From the NCBI GenBank assembly GCA_003254885.1, contig QANT01004527.1, positions 21,936-85,935 on the forward strand: DNA of 64,000 bases, written 5' to 3'. Position 1 is the stretch's first letter; every line of letters starts with the position of its first letter. The position numbers were made by a program, and so were the translations under genes. Positions 48,996 to 60,242 of this stretch are shown in pieces. The notes under the pieces are model-generated. The model was not told where the DNA came from. It made no database searches and saw nothing but the letters and a program-made list of their open reading frames with translations. This stretch comes from Purshia tridentata. Taxonomy: Eukaryota > Streptophyta > Magnoliopsida > Rosales > Rosaceae.

Positions 48996-50335
48996 TGGTG
49001 GAGTTTATAAGTTTGAATTCGAAGTGTCTTACATTGGTGAATAACACAAAGCTCGAAAGGACTATATAGCTCACTGCCCAGTTTGGCCCAACTAAGAAGT
49101 TGGTGATGACTGGAGGAGACTTCAATTTTCACAAGGACCCCTCTGTGATGACTTCCAAGTCTAACCTGTTCGTCCCGCTCCCGGCATTGAAGGACAGAAA
49201 TAATGAAGGGGTAGTTAGCATTATTCGTCCAAGACAGTGAAAAGACTGGAAGAGGAGACTTCAATTTCCAATTTTCCATGCAGCTTAAGGCTTAAGCTTT
49301 TTCTTATGTTTTTCTTCTTATCGAGGAAATGTTTGTAATTCAATAATCACTGTTTTACCGACTCTATATGATGGATCCGCTTCCTTGTTTAGATGAAATG
49401 ACACACATATGATACTATGGTTTTCCTTTTTTTCCTTTTACTAATGAAAATCAAAGATACACAACAATCCTGACTTATAATATGTAGTGTCAAATAGAGA
49501 ATCCATGCCCATCTTTGATAGTGCTCCAAATAGTAAACTTGTATGTGATATCATGACAAATGTGAATTTTCTTCTGTTAAAAAAAAAAATATTTTTTCTA
49601 AAATTGGGTGCGATGCAAACTTAAGACGATAACCATAAATTAACTCGATACAATTTGAGTCCAATATTTATTGAGCTAGTTTATATTTAATTGAGTTTAA
49701 TTCGTAACACAAATGAGTTAAATTTGAATAAAATATTAAACTCATTGGAAAAATGTTTCAAACTTGAGCTTTGATATATTCCACTAATAAGAGTCGTCAA
49801 CAAGTAAGTCCTTAAATTCTTTTGAAATAGTTCCAGTTTGATTTGAGTTCGGTTCATTTGTTTAAATTTTGGCTCATAAAGGTTAGATTTTTATTAATTT
49901 TATAATCAAAATATGAAAAAGAAAATAGCTGCAGGCAATTCTAACCATCCTCTATTGCTGAGTTGACCACTCTTAAGACATTCAATAATAGTCTATCGAA
50001 ATGTTTGTATTACTTCAGTAGACTATTGTCAAATAATACAAATATATAAAAGAATTCAATAGTTAGTCATCGAAATAACATAAACATTTTGATAAACTAT
50101 TATCAAATGTCTTAACGGTGGTCAACTCAATAATAGAGAGTGGTCAGAATAGCCTGGGTGAAGAAAATATGCCACTATAGCTTCTGAAAAAGGGTGTCAT
50201 ATTTTGTGGGCTTTTATTACCATAGAGTTACAGAGTTATACAACCACATAGCAGGCCTGAATTAAACCGACAGAGAAAGCCCGTCGAACCAACTACAACA
50301 TATCTCTTCCCCAGAAGTAAGCAAGTCAAACGGTC
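48996..50335. repeat. Duplicated kinase upstream region, paralogous to 25.9-26.6 kb
   Basis: Same-orientation match to 25894-26562, broken by extra sequence at 49160-49600 and by a foldback transposon at 49928-50160. Shared landmarks include TTAATTGAGTT, GGTTAGATTTTTAT-like blocks, AAGCCCGTCGAACCAACTAC and the final CAAACGGT. Confidence 0.8.
49919..50169. mobile_element. 233-bp foldback MITE with 9-bp target duplication
   Basis: The element is 49928-50160. Its left end (GCTGCAGGCAATTCTAACCA onward) matches the inverse of its right end (TTCACCCAGGCTATTCTGAC onward) over about 75 bases, including GAGTTGACCAC. It is flanked by AAGAAAATA at 49919-49927 and 50161-50169. The paralogous segment near 26385 has one AAGAAAATA and no insert, which proves insertion. 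The size and 9-base duplication suggest a Mutator-type MITE. Confidence 0.9.
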
Positions 50336-50435
50336 CTGATCAGCAGTTCATTTTGACTTTGATGATAACAAAACGCAAAGGGCCATTATCTACAACCACA
50401 CCCACTCTTAACACCCACTGCAACTCTCTTTCTCA

Positions 50436-51650
50436 ATGACAATTACTTGTATTCAATCTCTTTGTAAAGCCCCCGCCTTTCTTGTCCCTTCAACTTTTCT
50501 GGGTTCCTCTTCTTTCTTGCAGAGTCCCAAATCAAACCCATTTGTGAGAAACACAGACTCCAAGTGTTACATAGAGAGAAGGATTGGTAACAAAAATATA
50601 AGAGGTGGGATTGTCTGTGGGGTACTGTTTCCAGTTGACCCATGGGCACCTAGCATTGATTCACAGAGCATAGCTTCACAGCTCTTTGCAGCTTCTTTGT
50701 TTCCCTACCTTGGCTTCTTGTACTTCATCACCAAATCTAAGTCTGCCCCAAAGCTCACCCTTTTCGGGTTCTACTTCTTGCTAGCCTTTGTTGGAGCCAC
50801 CAGTGAGTTTTTCAGCTCCTCATTCTATTACCTTTTAATAATTAATCCATTTAGGTCGGTGTTATTTCGCTTTGTTAAGCTCTCCAAGTGGGTTGTAAAT
50901 TCCTAAATTTGAGAATCATAATAACAAGTGACTGGAATTCATATTGCACATTGATTGTTTTACCGTTAACCTTTTGTTCATGGACAGTGCTGATTATTGT
51001 ACCATGTTCTTTTCCTTGGGAAGTGCTAAGAATTACTTAGGTAGCTTTATGATAGGTTCTTGGTCTATATGAAATCCGAAACAGCATTGCTTTAATGAGT
51101 CATATGGTTCAATGGCCCCTTCAATAATTTAATCTCCATGTGAAGGTCCATAATAATCTTTCCTTGTAAAACTTCATCCACTTCAGTTTTGTACAATTTT
51201 ACATGATTGTTTTGTTTCATATGCTTCATTTCTGACTGAATAACTCGCTGCCTGAACATGTAGTTCTTGTTGAATTGTTTGCTGTATTTCAACTCTACTG
51301 ATATCTTTCATCTTGTTCTTTGCTTTCCCCTCATCTACTGAGCAGTCCCTGCTGGAATTTATGGTAAGTTATCACTGGTTGAGAATTTTGTACACTTCAT
51401 ATTGATCAAGTTGATGAATCCATGCCTAACTGTTTTGCACTCGTTATGCGGCTGAACAGCAAAAGTGAATTATGGCACTTCCTTGGCGAATGTTGATTGG
51501 TTACATGGTGGGGCTGAGTCACTTCTTACTCTAACCAACATATTCATTGTGCTGGGGTTGAGACAAGCTCTCAGGAAAGCTAAAGATGCAAAAGAAAGAA
51601 CATCAGCTCCAATTCCAGGGTTGAAAGAGGAGAAGAAAACTTCTATTTAG
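50436..51650 (+). CDS. DUF3593-type chloroplast membrane protein
   Basis: Three exons: 50436-50802, 51346-51363 and 51460-51650, encoding 191 residues. The Ser/Lys-rich N-terminus to about residue 60 looks like a plastid transit peptide. The conserved part follows: LFAASLFPYLGFLYFITKSK, a second hydrophobic segment (LTLFGFYFLLAFVGAT), IPAGIYAKVNYG, then LANVDWLHGGAESLLTLTNI. This resembles the DUF3593 family shared by cyanobacteria and plastids; function is unknown. The middle exon is only 18 bases (ATC-CCT-GCT-GGA-ATT-TAT split at both ends) but restores the conserved IPAGIY. Without splicing, the first exon runs to a stop at 50906. Confidence 0.8.
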
Positions 51651-52266
51651 TTGCAGCAGACAGATTTTTCTTTGTGTTCTTTCTATTGCGTTTTATTTCT
51701 CTGTTGGATTTAGGTCTTTTATTCTTTTTCTTACCTATGCCTAATATCTTATATCACTGCAGTCATGTTTTGTGCTCTTCTCCTGAGAGGCTATAATCTC
51801 TCTGTTACTGTATGTAAAGTTGCAATGTTTTTGTTGTCTTTCCTTCTGACTCTTGATATGTTGGCTTATTGTCCAATCTAGAATCATATGTTGTTTGTAT
51901 TTCTCCAACATCCTTGGAGAAATCATTAATCCTATCCCTTCGTCTGTGAGTCTGTAAACGTTTGTTTTACTTTTGAGATCAAAGTTGTAGAATCTCCACT
52001 GCTTCTATTTGATTATAAGATGTGTTGGTATGGAACCGCTGCTATATTCTGATCCAATTAGGACCTCAATTGGATACTAAAGAAAACTAAAACTTGGAAA
52101 ACTTTCAGTGCAATAATAATTAATCCTATCCCTTGGCCAACATCAGAGGAAACTCTTATCTTTTACAAGCATTCTTCGTCTCTTATATATAATACATGGT
52201 TGATTCAACAGCTGCAACCAGCTACTAGCAATCTGAATGCTACTTATTCTCAAAGCCCAAGCAGAA
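51651..52266. other. 3' flanks of two convergent genes
   Basis: 3' regions of the DUF3593 gene and of the WRKY gene (minus strand). No other gene is seen. Confidence 0.5.
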
Positions 52267-53787
52267 TTATGAGAAAAATCCTAAATTGTCAAATAGGAAA
52301 TTGGGGTCAATTCCCAGTTGATCCAGTGAGAAATCCAAGTCTGGAATTGGAGAATTGGTCACTGAATTGTTGGCTGAGATAATATCAGTAAGATCAGACT
52401 CTGAACGTTGCTCATTTTGAATTCCTGTAATGTTTGTCATCTGTCTTGGTGGCACCAAGTAGTAGTTTGTTTTGGCTGCCATTGGAGGCGGAAATGATTG
52501 AGAAAAATTGCCAAAGAAAGCATCATTATCAAGCATCGAAGATAGAAAGGCGTCTTCACTCATCATACATCCAAATGAATTTGAAGTAAAAGAGAATGGA
52601 GAGGCCATCATCTCTCTGTCGTCCAAGTACTCGGTATTGACCCTCAAATTTTTTGGAAGGCTCATTTGGTTTTCTTGAGTCTGCGGTTGTTGAGAAATGT
52701 TATTGTGATTGTGTCGTTTTTGTTCTTGCTGTTCTGGTGATGGTGGTGGTGGAACTGAATTGCTGCCATGATGAGAACATGTATGCGTTCCTTTGTAGGT
52801 GATTTCGAATATGGTGGGGTCTTCATCTGATCTTTGCACTTGCTTTGTTGCCCAACAGCTTTGGGTGTTCCGGTAGGTACATCTGTAATAACTTCTGCAA
52901 AATTAAACAAATTGGTGATCAGACTTCTTCATAACAAAGTAACTTTCTTGTATGCCTTTGAGGAGTACTTTGTTTCCCTCTTAGTGAGTCAACCTCAGTT
53001 CAAGTTTCTCATAATAAGTATGTGGAATACTTTTCTTTTCTTAAGGACGATTCTAATTTCCACCAAACCCTTTAGCTTTGTGTGCGTGCGTGTAAAAGAT
53101 AATGTATTATATTCCGCTTTTTCAAACGTGGCATCAGTGACTTGTACTGCAAATGATTGTTTGGGTGAATGGATATATGACTTCTAGAATTTTGCTGCAG
53201 GATAAGATTTAAGGAGAAAAACTCTTTACCTGGGATGTTTGGCTCCTAGGATGTCTTTCTGCCCATATTTTCTCCAGCTATGGCCATCTTCATGGGGTCC
53301 TTCAATCCCATTCTCAGAGCTGACTCTGATGACCTGGTCAGTCAATTTATCCATAATCTTTCTGCAATGAAAATTCCAAAAACATGTAGCGGGAAGCATC
53401 AGTACCAATCAAATTAGCTATTGATTTCTAGTGCATATTCAAGAACTATGACTTAATAGTCTAGACTCACCTCTTCTTGGAGACATCTTTGGAGCCCTGA
53501 TGATCCTTGAGACTCTTGCTATAGTCATCAAAAACAGGGCTTGCGTTGGCTGACATGGGAGACTCTGGCACAGCGGCTACTGCACCAACATGAGTTTTAG
53601 GCGACTCGCTCCAATTCAGTATCAAAAGGGCCTTCTCATATGAAGACAATATCTTCTGCACTAAAAATTCTCTGGTGTGTGATGAAGATGTTGCATTCAG
53701 ACTTAGCCTCAACTGTTTTGCCAGCTCCATGCCTTCAATAATCTCACTGACCAGTGACCTCTGCTCCCAGCTCATACTAGTATCCAT
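52267..53787 (-). CDS. Group III WRKY transcription factor (WRKY30/41/53-like)
   Basis: Exons on the minus strand: 53787-53471, 53361-53230 and 52894-52267, encoding 358 residues. WRKYGQK is at residues 135-141 (HSWRKYGQKDILGAKHPR). The zinc finger is Cys-x7-Cys-x23-His-x-Cys, which defines group III. The N-terminal leucine-rich helix (EQRSLVSEIIEGMELAKQL) matches the conserved start of WRKY30/41/53/70 relatives. The C-terminus is acidic with Asp and Phe, ending DFSLDQLGIDPNFLFDNLGF, likely an activation region. The intron within the WRKY domain lies at the family's conserved position. These factors bind W-boxes and act in defence and senescence; the exact orthologue is not assigned. Confidence 0.92.
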
Positions 53788-54952
53788 TTCTATTTTCTAC
53801 AATTCTATATACCAACAGGGACTGTGAGCAATGTTTGAGCTTAAGTGCTATACTTTCATGTCAGAAAGAACAACATGCATTTCTACAATAGCACATCTTC
53901 AAGACACTGGATATGCATGATTATCAAGAAGCAAACTCTTCCAAGCAAGAGCACTAGAAGCCAAGGGGATTTGGAAGATCCAAATTGTTGCTTGGGAGCA
54001 AGAAGATATACACATGGAAATGGCCAGAATTTGAAGAAGAATCTCTGTAGTAATGAATTGAGTAGGTTGCAGAAAAGAGAAGAAGTTAAAGAGTGTATAA
54101 GCTGCAGAAGCAGAAAGAGTGAGAATGTTGCATTGAATGGAGAAATTGAAGCACTTATATATAAGCATGGAAGGTGATATCAATTAGAGAGTAGAAAGTT
54201 GCAGTTTGACTGAGAAACCGAGTTTTTCAGCGCTGACTGGTCTTTGGTCATGCATATAGAAACTGAGGGGGGTCTATGCTGACCAATTCCACATATTTTA
54301 ATTCTATAAACTTGTGACTTGTAAAAGGGTCTCTCACTCAACACTTTGTGATTTGTCGTTTGTGGGATTTTCATGATTGAGATTTAGAAGAGTAGAAAGT
54401 CGGAGTGGTTGTTGTGTTGTACTTTAAAGGTGTTTGTTTACTAAGAATCTTCAAACCATATTCCGCGTTGTTATTAGGTACATGTAATACATACTAAATA
54501 AGCCATCACTCCCACTTCCGAGTAGAGTGAAATGGGAAGAGTGTTGAATTCTACTTTTTATTCTTAGTTTTTACTTGGAATACATCTAGAAGACTAGAAC
54601 ATCATTTCTTCTGCAGCCGCGTTTTTTTGGAAAAAAGAAAAACGAACTGAAAAATTATTTGGCATTTTCTCTTTAGTCAAACATTATTAATAATTTGGAC
54701 AATCGTACGGTTTGACCATGTTTAATCAATTAAGTACTATTATATAACCAATAAATAAGGCCAATAAGCCCAATACAATATTTTTAATAAAACTCTTAAA
54801 AGAATAATTAATTTCTACACGAAAGCAGAGAAGAATTAAAAAACAAATTATTGGCCTCACTTATTTCTGAGATGAAATTAACAAACGGAATTGAGGGCTA
54901 TGAATAATAAATTGTTTGCTGATTCATAATAAGTGATGAACTCATGATATGC
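53788..54952. other. WRKY upstream region with W-box cores
   Basis: Promoter and leader of the WRKY gene (minus strand), then the 3' flank of the R3 MYB. W-box cores occur at 54206-54211 (TTGACT), 54675-54680 (AGTCAA, reverse) and 54712-54717 (TTGACC). Autoregulation is known for this class, but three short motifs in about 1 kb are weak evidence. Confidence 0.35.
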
Positions 54953-56338
54953 CTAAGTCCAGATGCAGCAGCTCTTTTCTTTTGTGCGCGAAGGTGTCGC
55001 TATGTGTATCCAGAACCTCTCTATTTCCTCTGCTTTTCGACCTGGAATCCGACCCGCTATCAGATCCGACATATATTTTTTAGTCCTAAGTTTTTTTAAT
55101 TTTTAGATATTGATATATTTGGCTTTCCATTGTTAGGATATTAATTTTTCATCATCAAATGTGTTTGTATGTCGCACAATCTTGTACCAAATACGAACTC
55201 TATGTGCTATATATGATTTATGATTACAAACTCTCCCAGTTTTCTATATCCCCAAAAAGGAGGGGTCATTCCTTCCAAATTTGCTATATATGTTTCTTAG
55301 TCATTCATTATATGGAAGTCCCTCATATAAATTAGAGTTATTTACACAGATATTATAATTTTCTAATGTGCAACAATATAGTTCATATTCTTCCGATTCG
55401 TTTTTTGACTAAAGAACATATATGGGTTTTTTATGATGCTTTGCATTCTTTTTTTCGTTTTTGATAGAATTTCCTATATTAGAACATAAGATTCTGAAAT
55501 TTTTATGGTATAAAATTTTGCTTTGATGTTATATTTTAAGTTTTAAGTTTCGGGGGCAAATATCTTGAAGCAAGGAATTTCCTATAAAAATCTGAATATG
55601 TACGATAATTTTCAGTCCACATAACAAGATATGCCAATTGATAGAGATGAGAAATTAAAGTAGCAAGTAGCTAGATCGAGTTGTCATTGTCCAACACAAC
55701 TGTATGTAGTTCTAAAATCTCATGATCGATCATATTAATTTCCCTTTCTGCGAACTCTTTCTTCCTTTCTTTTTTTTTCCCATTGTTGTTTAAATCTGCT
55801 CTCGTTCAATTAATTAGCAACCGAGATAAGTATTTTAAAATCAAATCTATGTTTTTTTTTTTTCTCTTCTTTTGGTCCAACATCTTGTGGAGCATAACAG
55901 TTGGATGTAGCACTTCAAAATTCAAATACTGAGTACAGTCCAATTAAAATTAAGAAAGTAGATTTATCATAAACTTATCCCCCACAAAATTAACCATCAC
56001 AAAATCGATCTATTTTTGGAACGATCAAAATTAAAAGCAGACAACACAGAGAACAGAAGGGAGGGAGTGGCTAGCTCTTCATGAAAAATGGTGAAAATGG
56101 TAAGGAATATAAACAAATTAATTTCTATATATTAGAGGTAGGTAGGTTTAAGTTAGTTAAAATTATTACCTGTCTCCAACCAGCCTGTACATCCTGTTGA
56201 TCAGATCCTCTTCTTGTTCACTCATCTTTATCAACTCCCACTCCTTACTGCTTACTTCTGCACGCATATATATATATATATATATACACACACATTATTT
56301 ATTATATTAATCAACCAAAACATTAGTATTAGCAATAC

Positions 56339-56370
<32 letters not shown>

Positions 56371-56864
56371 TATTTATTATATTAATCAACCAAAACATTA
56401 GTATTAGCAATACATATATATATATATATACATATATATAGGAAGAGTTTGTAGCTTAGACATGATTACATTGAACAAGATGCCTTACAGCATTCAAACG
56501 CTCATGCACGATGACTGTTTTCAATGTTGTGAGACATTCGTTCAATATATATATAGGAATCGATTTGTTTTTGATGGACCCTTTGATCCCCCAAAAAACA
56601 AAAAGGATATATGGAGCTGAAAACTATATAAATCTTTATCTAGCTAGTTAGCTCGCTAATTACTCATGATCAAGGAATTGGTAGCCAAACCAGTCCAAAC
56701 GTCGAGGATGGCGCAGTATATATATAAATTATAAACTAGCTAGCTAGCAGGAAATTAATTAAACTAAAGAAGAAAAACCAGGAAATTACTCTATCATCAT
56801 CATCACCTTCTGATGAGTTGGAAGGGGTGGTCTTGGCTTGTTTCTTTGCACCACGTTTGTCCAT
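54953..56864 (-). pseudogene. CAPRICE/TRY-like R3 MYB with damaged third exon
   Basis: Exon 1 is 56864-56807 (MDKRGAKKQAKTTPSNSSE) and exon 2 is 56257-56170 (EVSSKEWELIKMSEQEEDLI, then NRMYRLVGD). They match single-repeat MYB repressors that move between cells and inhibit trichome or promote root-hair fate by binding bHLH partners. Exon 3 homology (DLIAGRIPGRKAEEIERFWI) lies at 55072-54985. The codon for the conserved Trp before DLI is TCG (Ser), and the AG acceptor expected just before it is missing. The nearest usable acceptor (AG at 55087-55086) adds RTKKYMS and breaks the bHLH-contact spacing. Past RFWI the frame is off by one: SDTFAHKRKELL is in another frame. The spliced frame would end at 54953 with 92 residues. 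It is either a pseudogene or a strongly altered protein. Confidence 0.65.
56262..56440 (+). repeat. Tandem repeat with (TA)n inside the R3 MYB intron 1
   Basis: Two copies of about 72 bases share ACACATTATTTATTATATTA, then ATCAACCAAAACATTAGTAT and TAGCAATACA, separated and followed by (TA)n tracts. The first copy starts right at the splice acceptor side of R3 MYB exon 2. Confidence 0.85.
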
Positions 56865-58084
56865 ATTTTTGAGACTCAGAGAGAGAGAGAGATTAATGAA
56901 TGGTAAAAAATCCACAAGATGTATAGGTATGAAGTTTCAACTGATGGACTATATAGACGAAGATTTTTTTGTTTCAGTTGTAAAAAAGATGGTAAAACAA
57001 TTATCTGCATGCAGTTGCTTGCTTCATATCTGGAATGACTGACTGGTACTCAATGACCCTATTCATAAATTTTAGCTAACCTGTAGTTAAATGTCAGTAT
57101 TGTCTTTGTGGCCAAAAACAAAATGTCATTACTCTCTTTGACTTCTAGTCTCAAAATCTATTTCCATAAATTTTAAACGGAAGTATATTTCCCCAAAATT
57201 TGAGTGTTAAATAACAAATTAAATTACACGTTTTAGGATTTGAGATTGACATCCGATCTACCCATGGAACTTGGCGAGAGACGTAGTCCACATTTAATAT
57301 AACCCCGGGCCCAGGCCCAGGTCCCAACCTGCAGCGAGAGCCACAACCCACAACAAGGAATACAATATAGTCCAAGAAACTTGACAGCTACGTAACCTCT
57401 CCCATGCAACACGATTATTTTAAGGAAACTGAAACATCCAACCTTGGTTAACCACCTGGCCTATTGTTAGTACCAATAGTTAATAGCTGTCGATTTCCCA
57501 AAATTCTATTCCATAATTTTTTGAGAACCCATCTTCCACCATTTCTCCAATCAATGTGCCAAAAGAAAATAATACTTAAACCCAATTTTTTTAATATAAT
57601 ATATCAAGGTTACCGTAAAAAGGAAGAAGATGAGTAGAAATTGATTCATTTAGCTGTAATTGTTTTTTGTGAGTAGACAGAGTTTTCACCTACTAGAGTT
57701 TTATCCAATTTTTCCAATATATTGAAATTATGGCACTATCACCTTGATATGAACATTAACGATCAAAAGTAAATTTGGAACTTATTCAGTGGACGAGAAA
57801 GCTAGGTAGATAAGAAAAGCCATCCCATTTCATTGGTTTTTTGTTTTGTTTTTCCTCCATGATGAGACTCAAGGAATAAAGGGTGTTTTGAATTTTGAGG
57901 CCATAATGCAAAAAAGCATATTCCAAGGGTAACATAAATAATGCAAACTAAAAAGAAGGAATCCCAGTATATATGTGTCCCACTCACTACTTCAATGCCT
58001 ATATAAGAGCTAGCTCTCTAAGACTATGCCTTCCAACACAACACCAAGCAAGAAATTAATTGAAGTACTAGAGCCCCAGCTACC
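56865..58084. other. Divergent intergenic region
   Basis: Upstream region shared by the R3 MYB (minus) and the small gene at 58085 (plus). A short GC-rich block with repeated GGCCCA (57303-57324) resembles TCP-type site II motifs. TATATAA near 58000 is 85 bases before the next ATG. No gene is seen. Confidence 0.4.
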
Positions 58085-58396
58085 ATGATTGTAAGCATGG
58101 CCTCAGTGGAATTCCACCCGCTTGCCAATGAGACATGCCAGCAGCAGCAGCACAGCTCCTTGGGACAAAAGGCGTCTGAGATGGGTAGCATTCTGAAGGG
58201 ACGTCACCATGATCAACAAAACAACAACAACAAACACAGGACTAATAATAATGGGAAACCAGGCCAACGGGGAAAGACCAAGACCAAGAAGAAGAGGTCT
58301 GATGGTAGGAATCTGTTTCAGAAGATCAAGGACGGCATTTCTGGTGATGGCAGCAGCAGTGACAGTGAGAGCGACTACGAAGACTGGCTGAAATAA
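58085..58396 (+). CDS. Small hydrophilic protein with Lys-rich core and Ser/Asp tail
   Basis: 103 residues, single exon, function not recognised. A TATA-like element lies 85 bases upstream, which supports a real gene. Composition: a short N-terminus (MIVSMASVEFHPLANET; a second ATG is at codon 5), Gln and Asn runs (CQQQQHS, QQNNNNK), a basic segment (RGKTKTKKKRSDG), an amphipathic NLFQKIKDGISG and an acidic serine tail SSSDSESDYEDWLK. The Ser/Asp tail looks like a casein-kinase-type phosphorylation site and resembles stress-induced hydrophilic proteins, but there is no dehydrin K-segment. It is probably intrinsically disordered and nuclear or cytosolic. Confidence 0.6.
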   Translation: MIVSMASVEFHPLANETCQQQQHSSLGQKASEMGSILKGRHHDQQNNNNKHRTNNNGKPGQRGKTKTKKKRSDGRNLFQKIKDGISGDGSSSDSESDYEDWLK

Positions 58397-59592
58397 GGCA
58401 AGTAATCGAGCTAGCTAACGTTTTTTTGACAAATATTTGACATTTTATATTGTCAATGGTTATAAATTGATCAATGGATCTATCAACATAATAGGTCATG
58501 CTGTCTGATAGACGCAATTGTAAAAATACTTGTGTGACCGGTTTTTGCAGAACTGAATTGAGCAGCTGTGGGAGAAATCACAAGATCATCATCATAAGCG
58601 GAGTGAAGATGTGCCTCATATCGATATATATTTGATAAATAAATGAATCTATACTACATATATAATGATAGCCAACTGATCATCATTTGGCTACAACTCG
58701 TGTCCAATGTATGAAAATAAATTTCTCTTGTCAATAACAAAGTTGCTTCGATCGTGTTATGAATTATAATAATGGTGCAATCCTTCACCCAATAAACAGC
58801 ATATATGTGAAAAAAATGTCATACAGAGCAAACCAAGTGACAAAATTATTGATACATGTCGTTTAGTGGCAAATCAACATGATGTGAAGCAATATTTGTC
58901 CTTGCAAGTATAGCCTATGAATGCATGTGATGTCACATGTAATAGATTTTGGTCTTGAGGGTTTCAAAAGGGAAAATGATAAATCAACCAGATTCGTGAT
59001 GTATCTCAGATAATAAAAAATAAAAAAAGATAAAAAGTGATGAATCTACCGCATCATTATTTAAGTAATAGAATATATTTAATTGTATTATTAAATGCTA
59101 GTGCCAATGTCAGCGAAGAGGTGACCACATGGTCCACATAGCAATTGCTGATAGATGTGAGCTCCATAGCAGGTCTCACACTAATCATTAATGATTCACA
59201 AGTGTTGATGAAGATATTTTTTTGATGGAGTTCATAGTCTATGGCATAGTGTTGTGCAACATACAATCATATTTAACGGTAAAAAATTTATATTTTAATA
59301 GTGAAAAAATGAACCCTGTACGATTCAAAGATCAAAATACTTCCCATTGATGCAACGTTGACAATAAAACTATACATGAAAAAGGGGCTTAAAATTAACT
59401 GCTTTTGACACCAAGCAACACAAGAGAGCTTAAGAAAACTAGTTTTGCCATTCGCTCAAACCTGCCAGACATCTCATTTAGGCCACAGCGCACAAGGTGT
59501 CTGAGATGGCAAGCTGGTAATTCAAAGGAAATCACCATTTATGGACTGGGCCTGGGTGTTCCTGTAGTCCAGTGGGCCATTGTGTGAACTTA
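58397..59592. other. Intergenic region
   Basis: 3' flank of the small gene and AT-rich spacer. I see no coding or RNA gene here. Confidence 0.4.
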
Positions 59593-59688
59593 TGTATGAC
59601 TATTAGACAGGGAATTTGGTGAACCTTGAACAGAGACACCTCTGTCTGAGACTAAAGTAGACAAAGTTCTCCGTCTAATAGTCATACA
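59593..59688 (+). other. 96-nt inverted-repeat hairpin, miRNA-like
   Basis: TGTATGACTATTAGAC at 59593-59608 is perfectly complementary to GTCTAATAGTCATACA at 59673-59688. Pairing continues inward with a few mismatches (AGGGAATTTGGT against GACAAAGTTCTC), then a loop region with its own small stem. Size and arm pairing fit a miRNA precursor or a very small foldback element. I do not recognise a known miRNA. Confidence 0.55.
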
Positions 59689-60242
59689 GAGACATTTATT
59701 CAATGGATAATCTGTGAATAAATGAAATCAGAAAGTTAATTTGGAAATTTCAGGAAACTTAATTTCAATTACCAGTCTTGTTTCAATGGATAAATGAAAT
59801 CAGAAACATGATCTGGAAATTGCAGGAAAATAAGGTTGCTGCATATGAGAGGCATAAAACATAAACCTTGAACTCATCAACTAATCAATTCATTTGTGAG
59901 TGAGACACAGAGAGAGACAGAGAGAGAGCTTCCATTCAAAGTACACATAGAGAACATTCACTCCATAGAAGACACTGCAGAAGTAATGCAAATAACTTTT
60001 CAGCCCAAAAATAGACAGATAAACCAACACTATAACAAGACAGGTACTACATCGGTGTATGAACACACCATACCCCTCAATAAAGTTGCAGACTATAACT
60101 GCACAATGTACAAGGAGCATACTGTTTACATCACAAAATAAAGCAAGAAATTGATGATACAAAAACAGCATGAGAGCAGAAACTAGATAACATGATACAA
60201 ACCTTAATAATACAAGGAAACTTTTCTATGCAATATAAAGTG
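59689..60242. other. Intergenic region, hydrolase 3' flank
   Basis: Includes two similar blocks (AAATGAAATCAGAAA-like) near 59720 and 59790, and a GA-rich stretch near 59905-59930. No gene is supported. Confidence 0.4.

Noticed and set aside
53845-54183. Overlapping open frames on both strands upstream of the WRKY gene
   Set aside because: They lie in the WRKY leader/promoter. Neither translation shows family features or splice context.
53788-54717. W-box cores as proof of WRKY autoregulation
   Set aside because: Six-base motifs are expected by chance at this density; noted only as a weak promoter remark.
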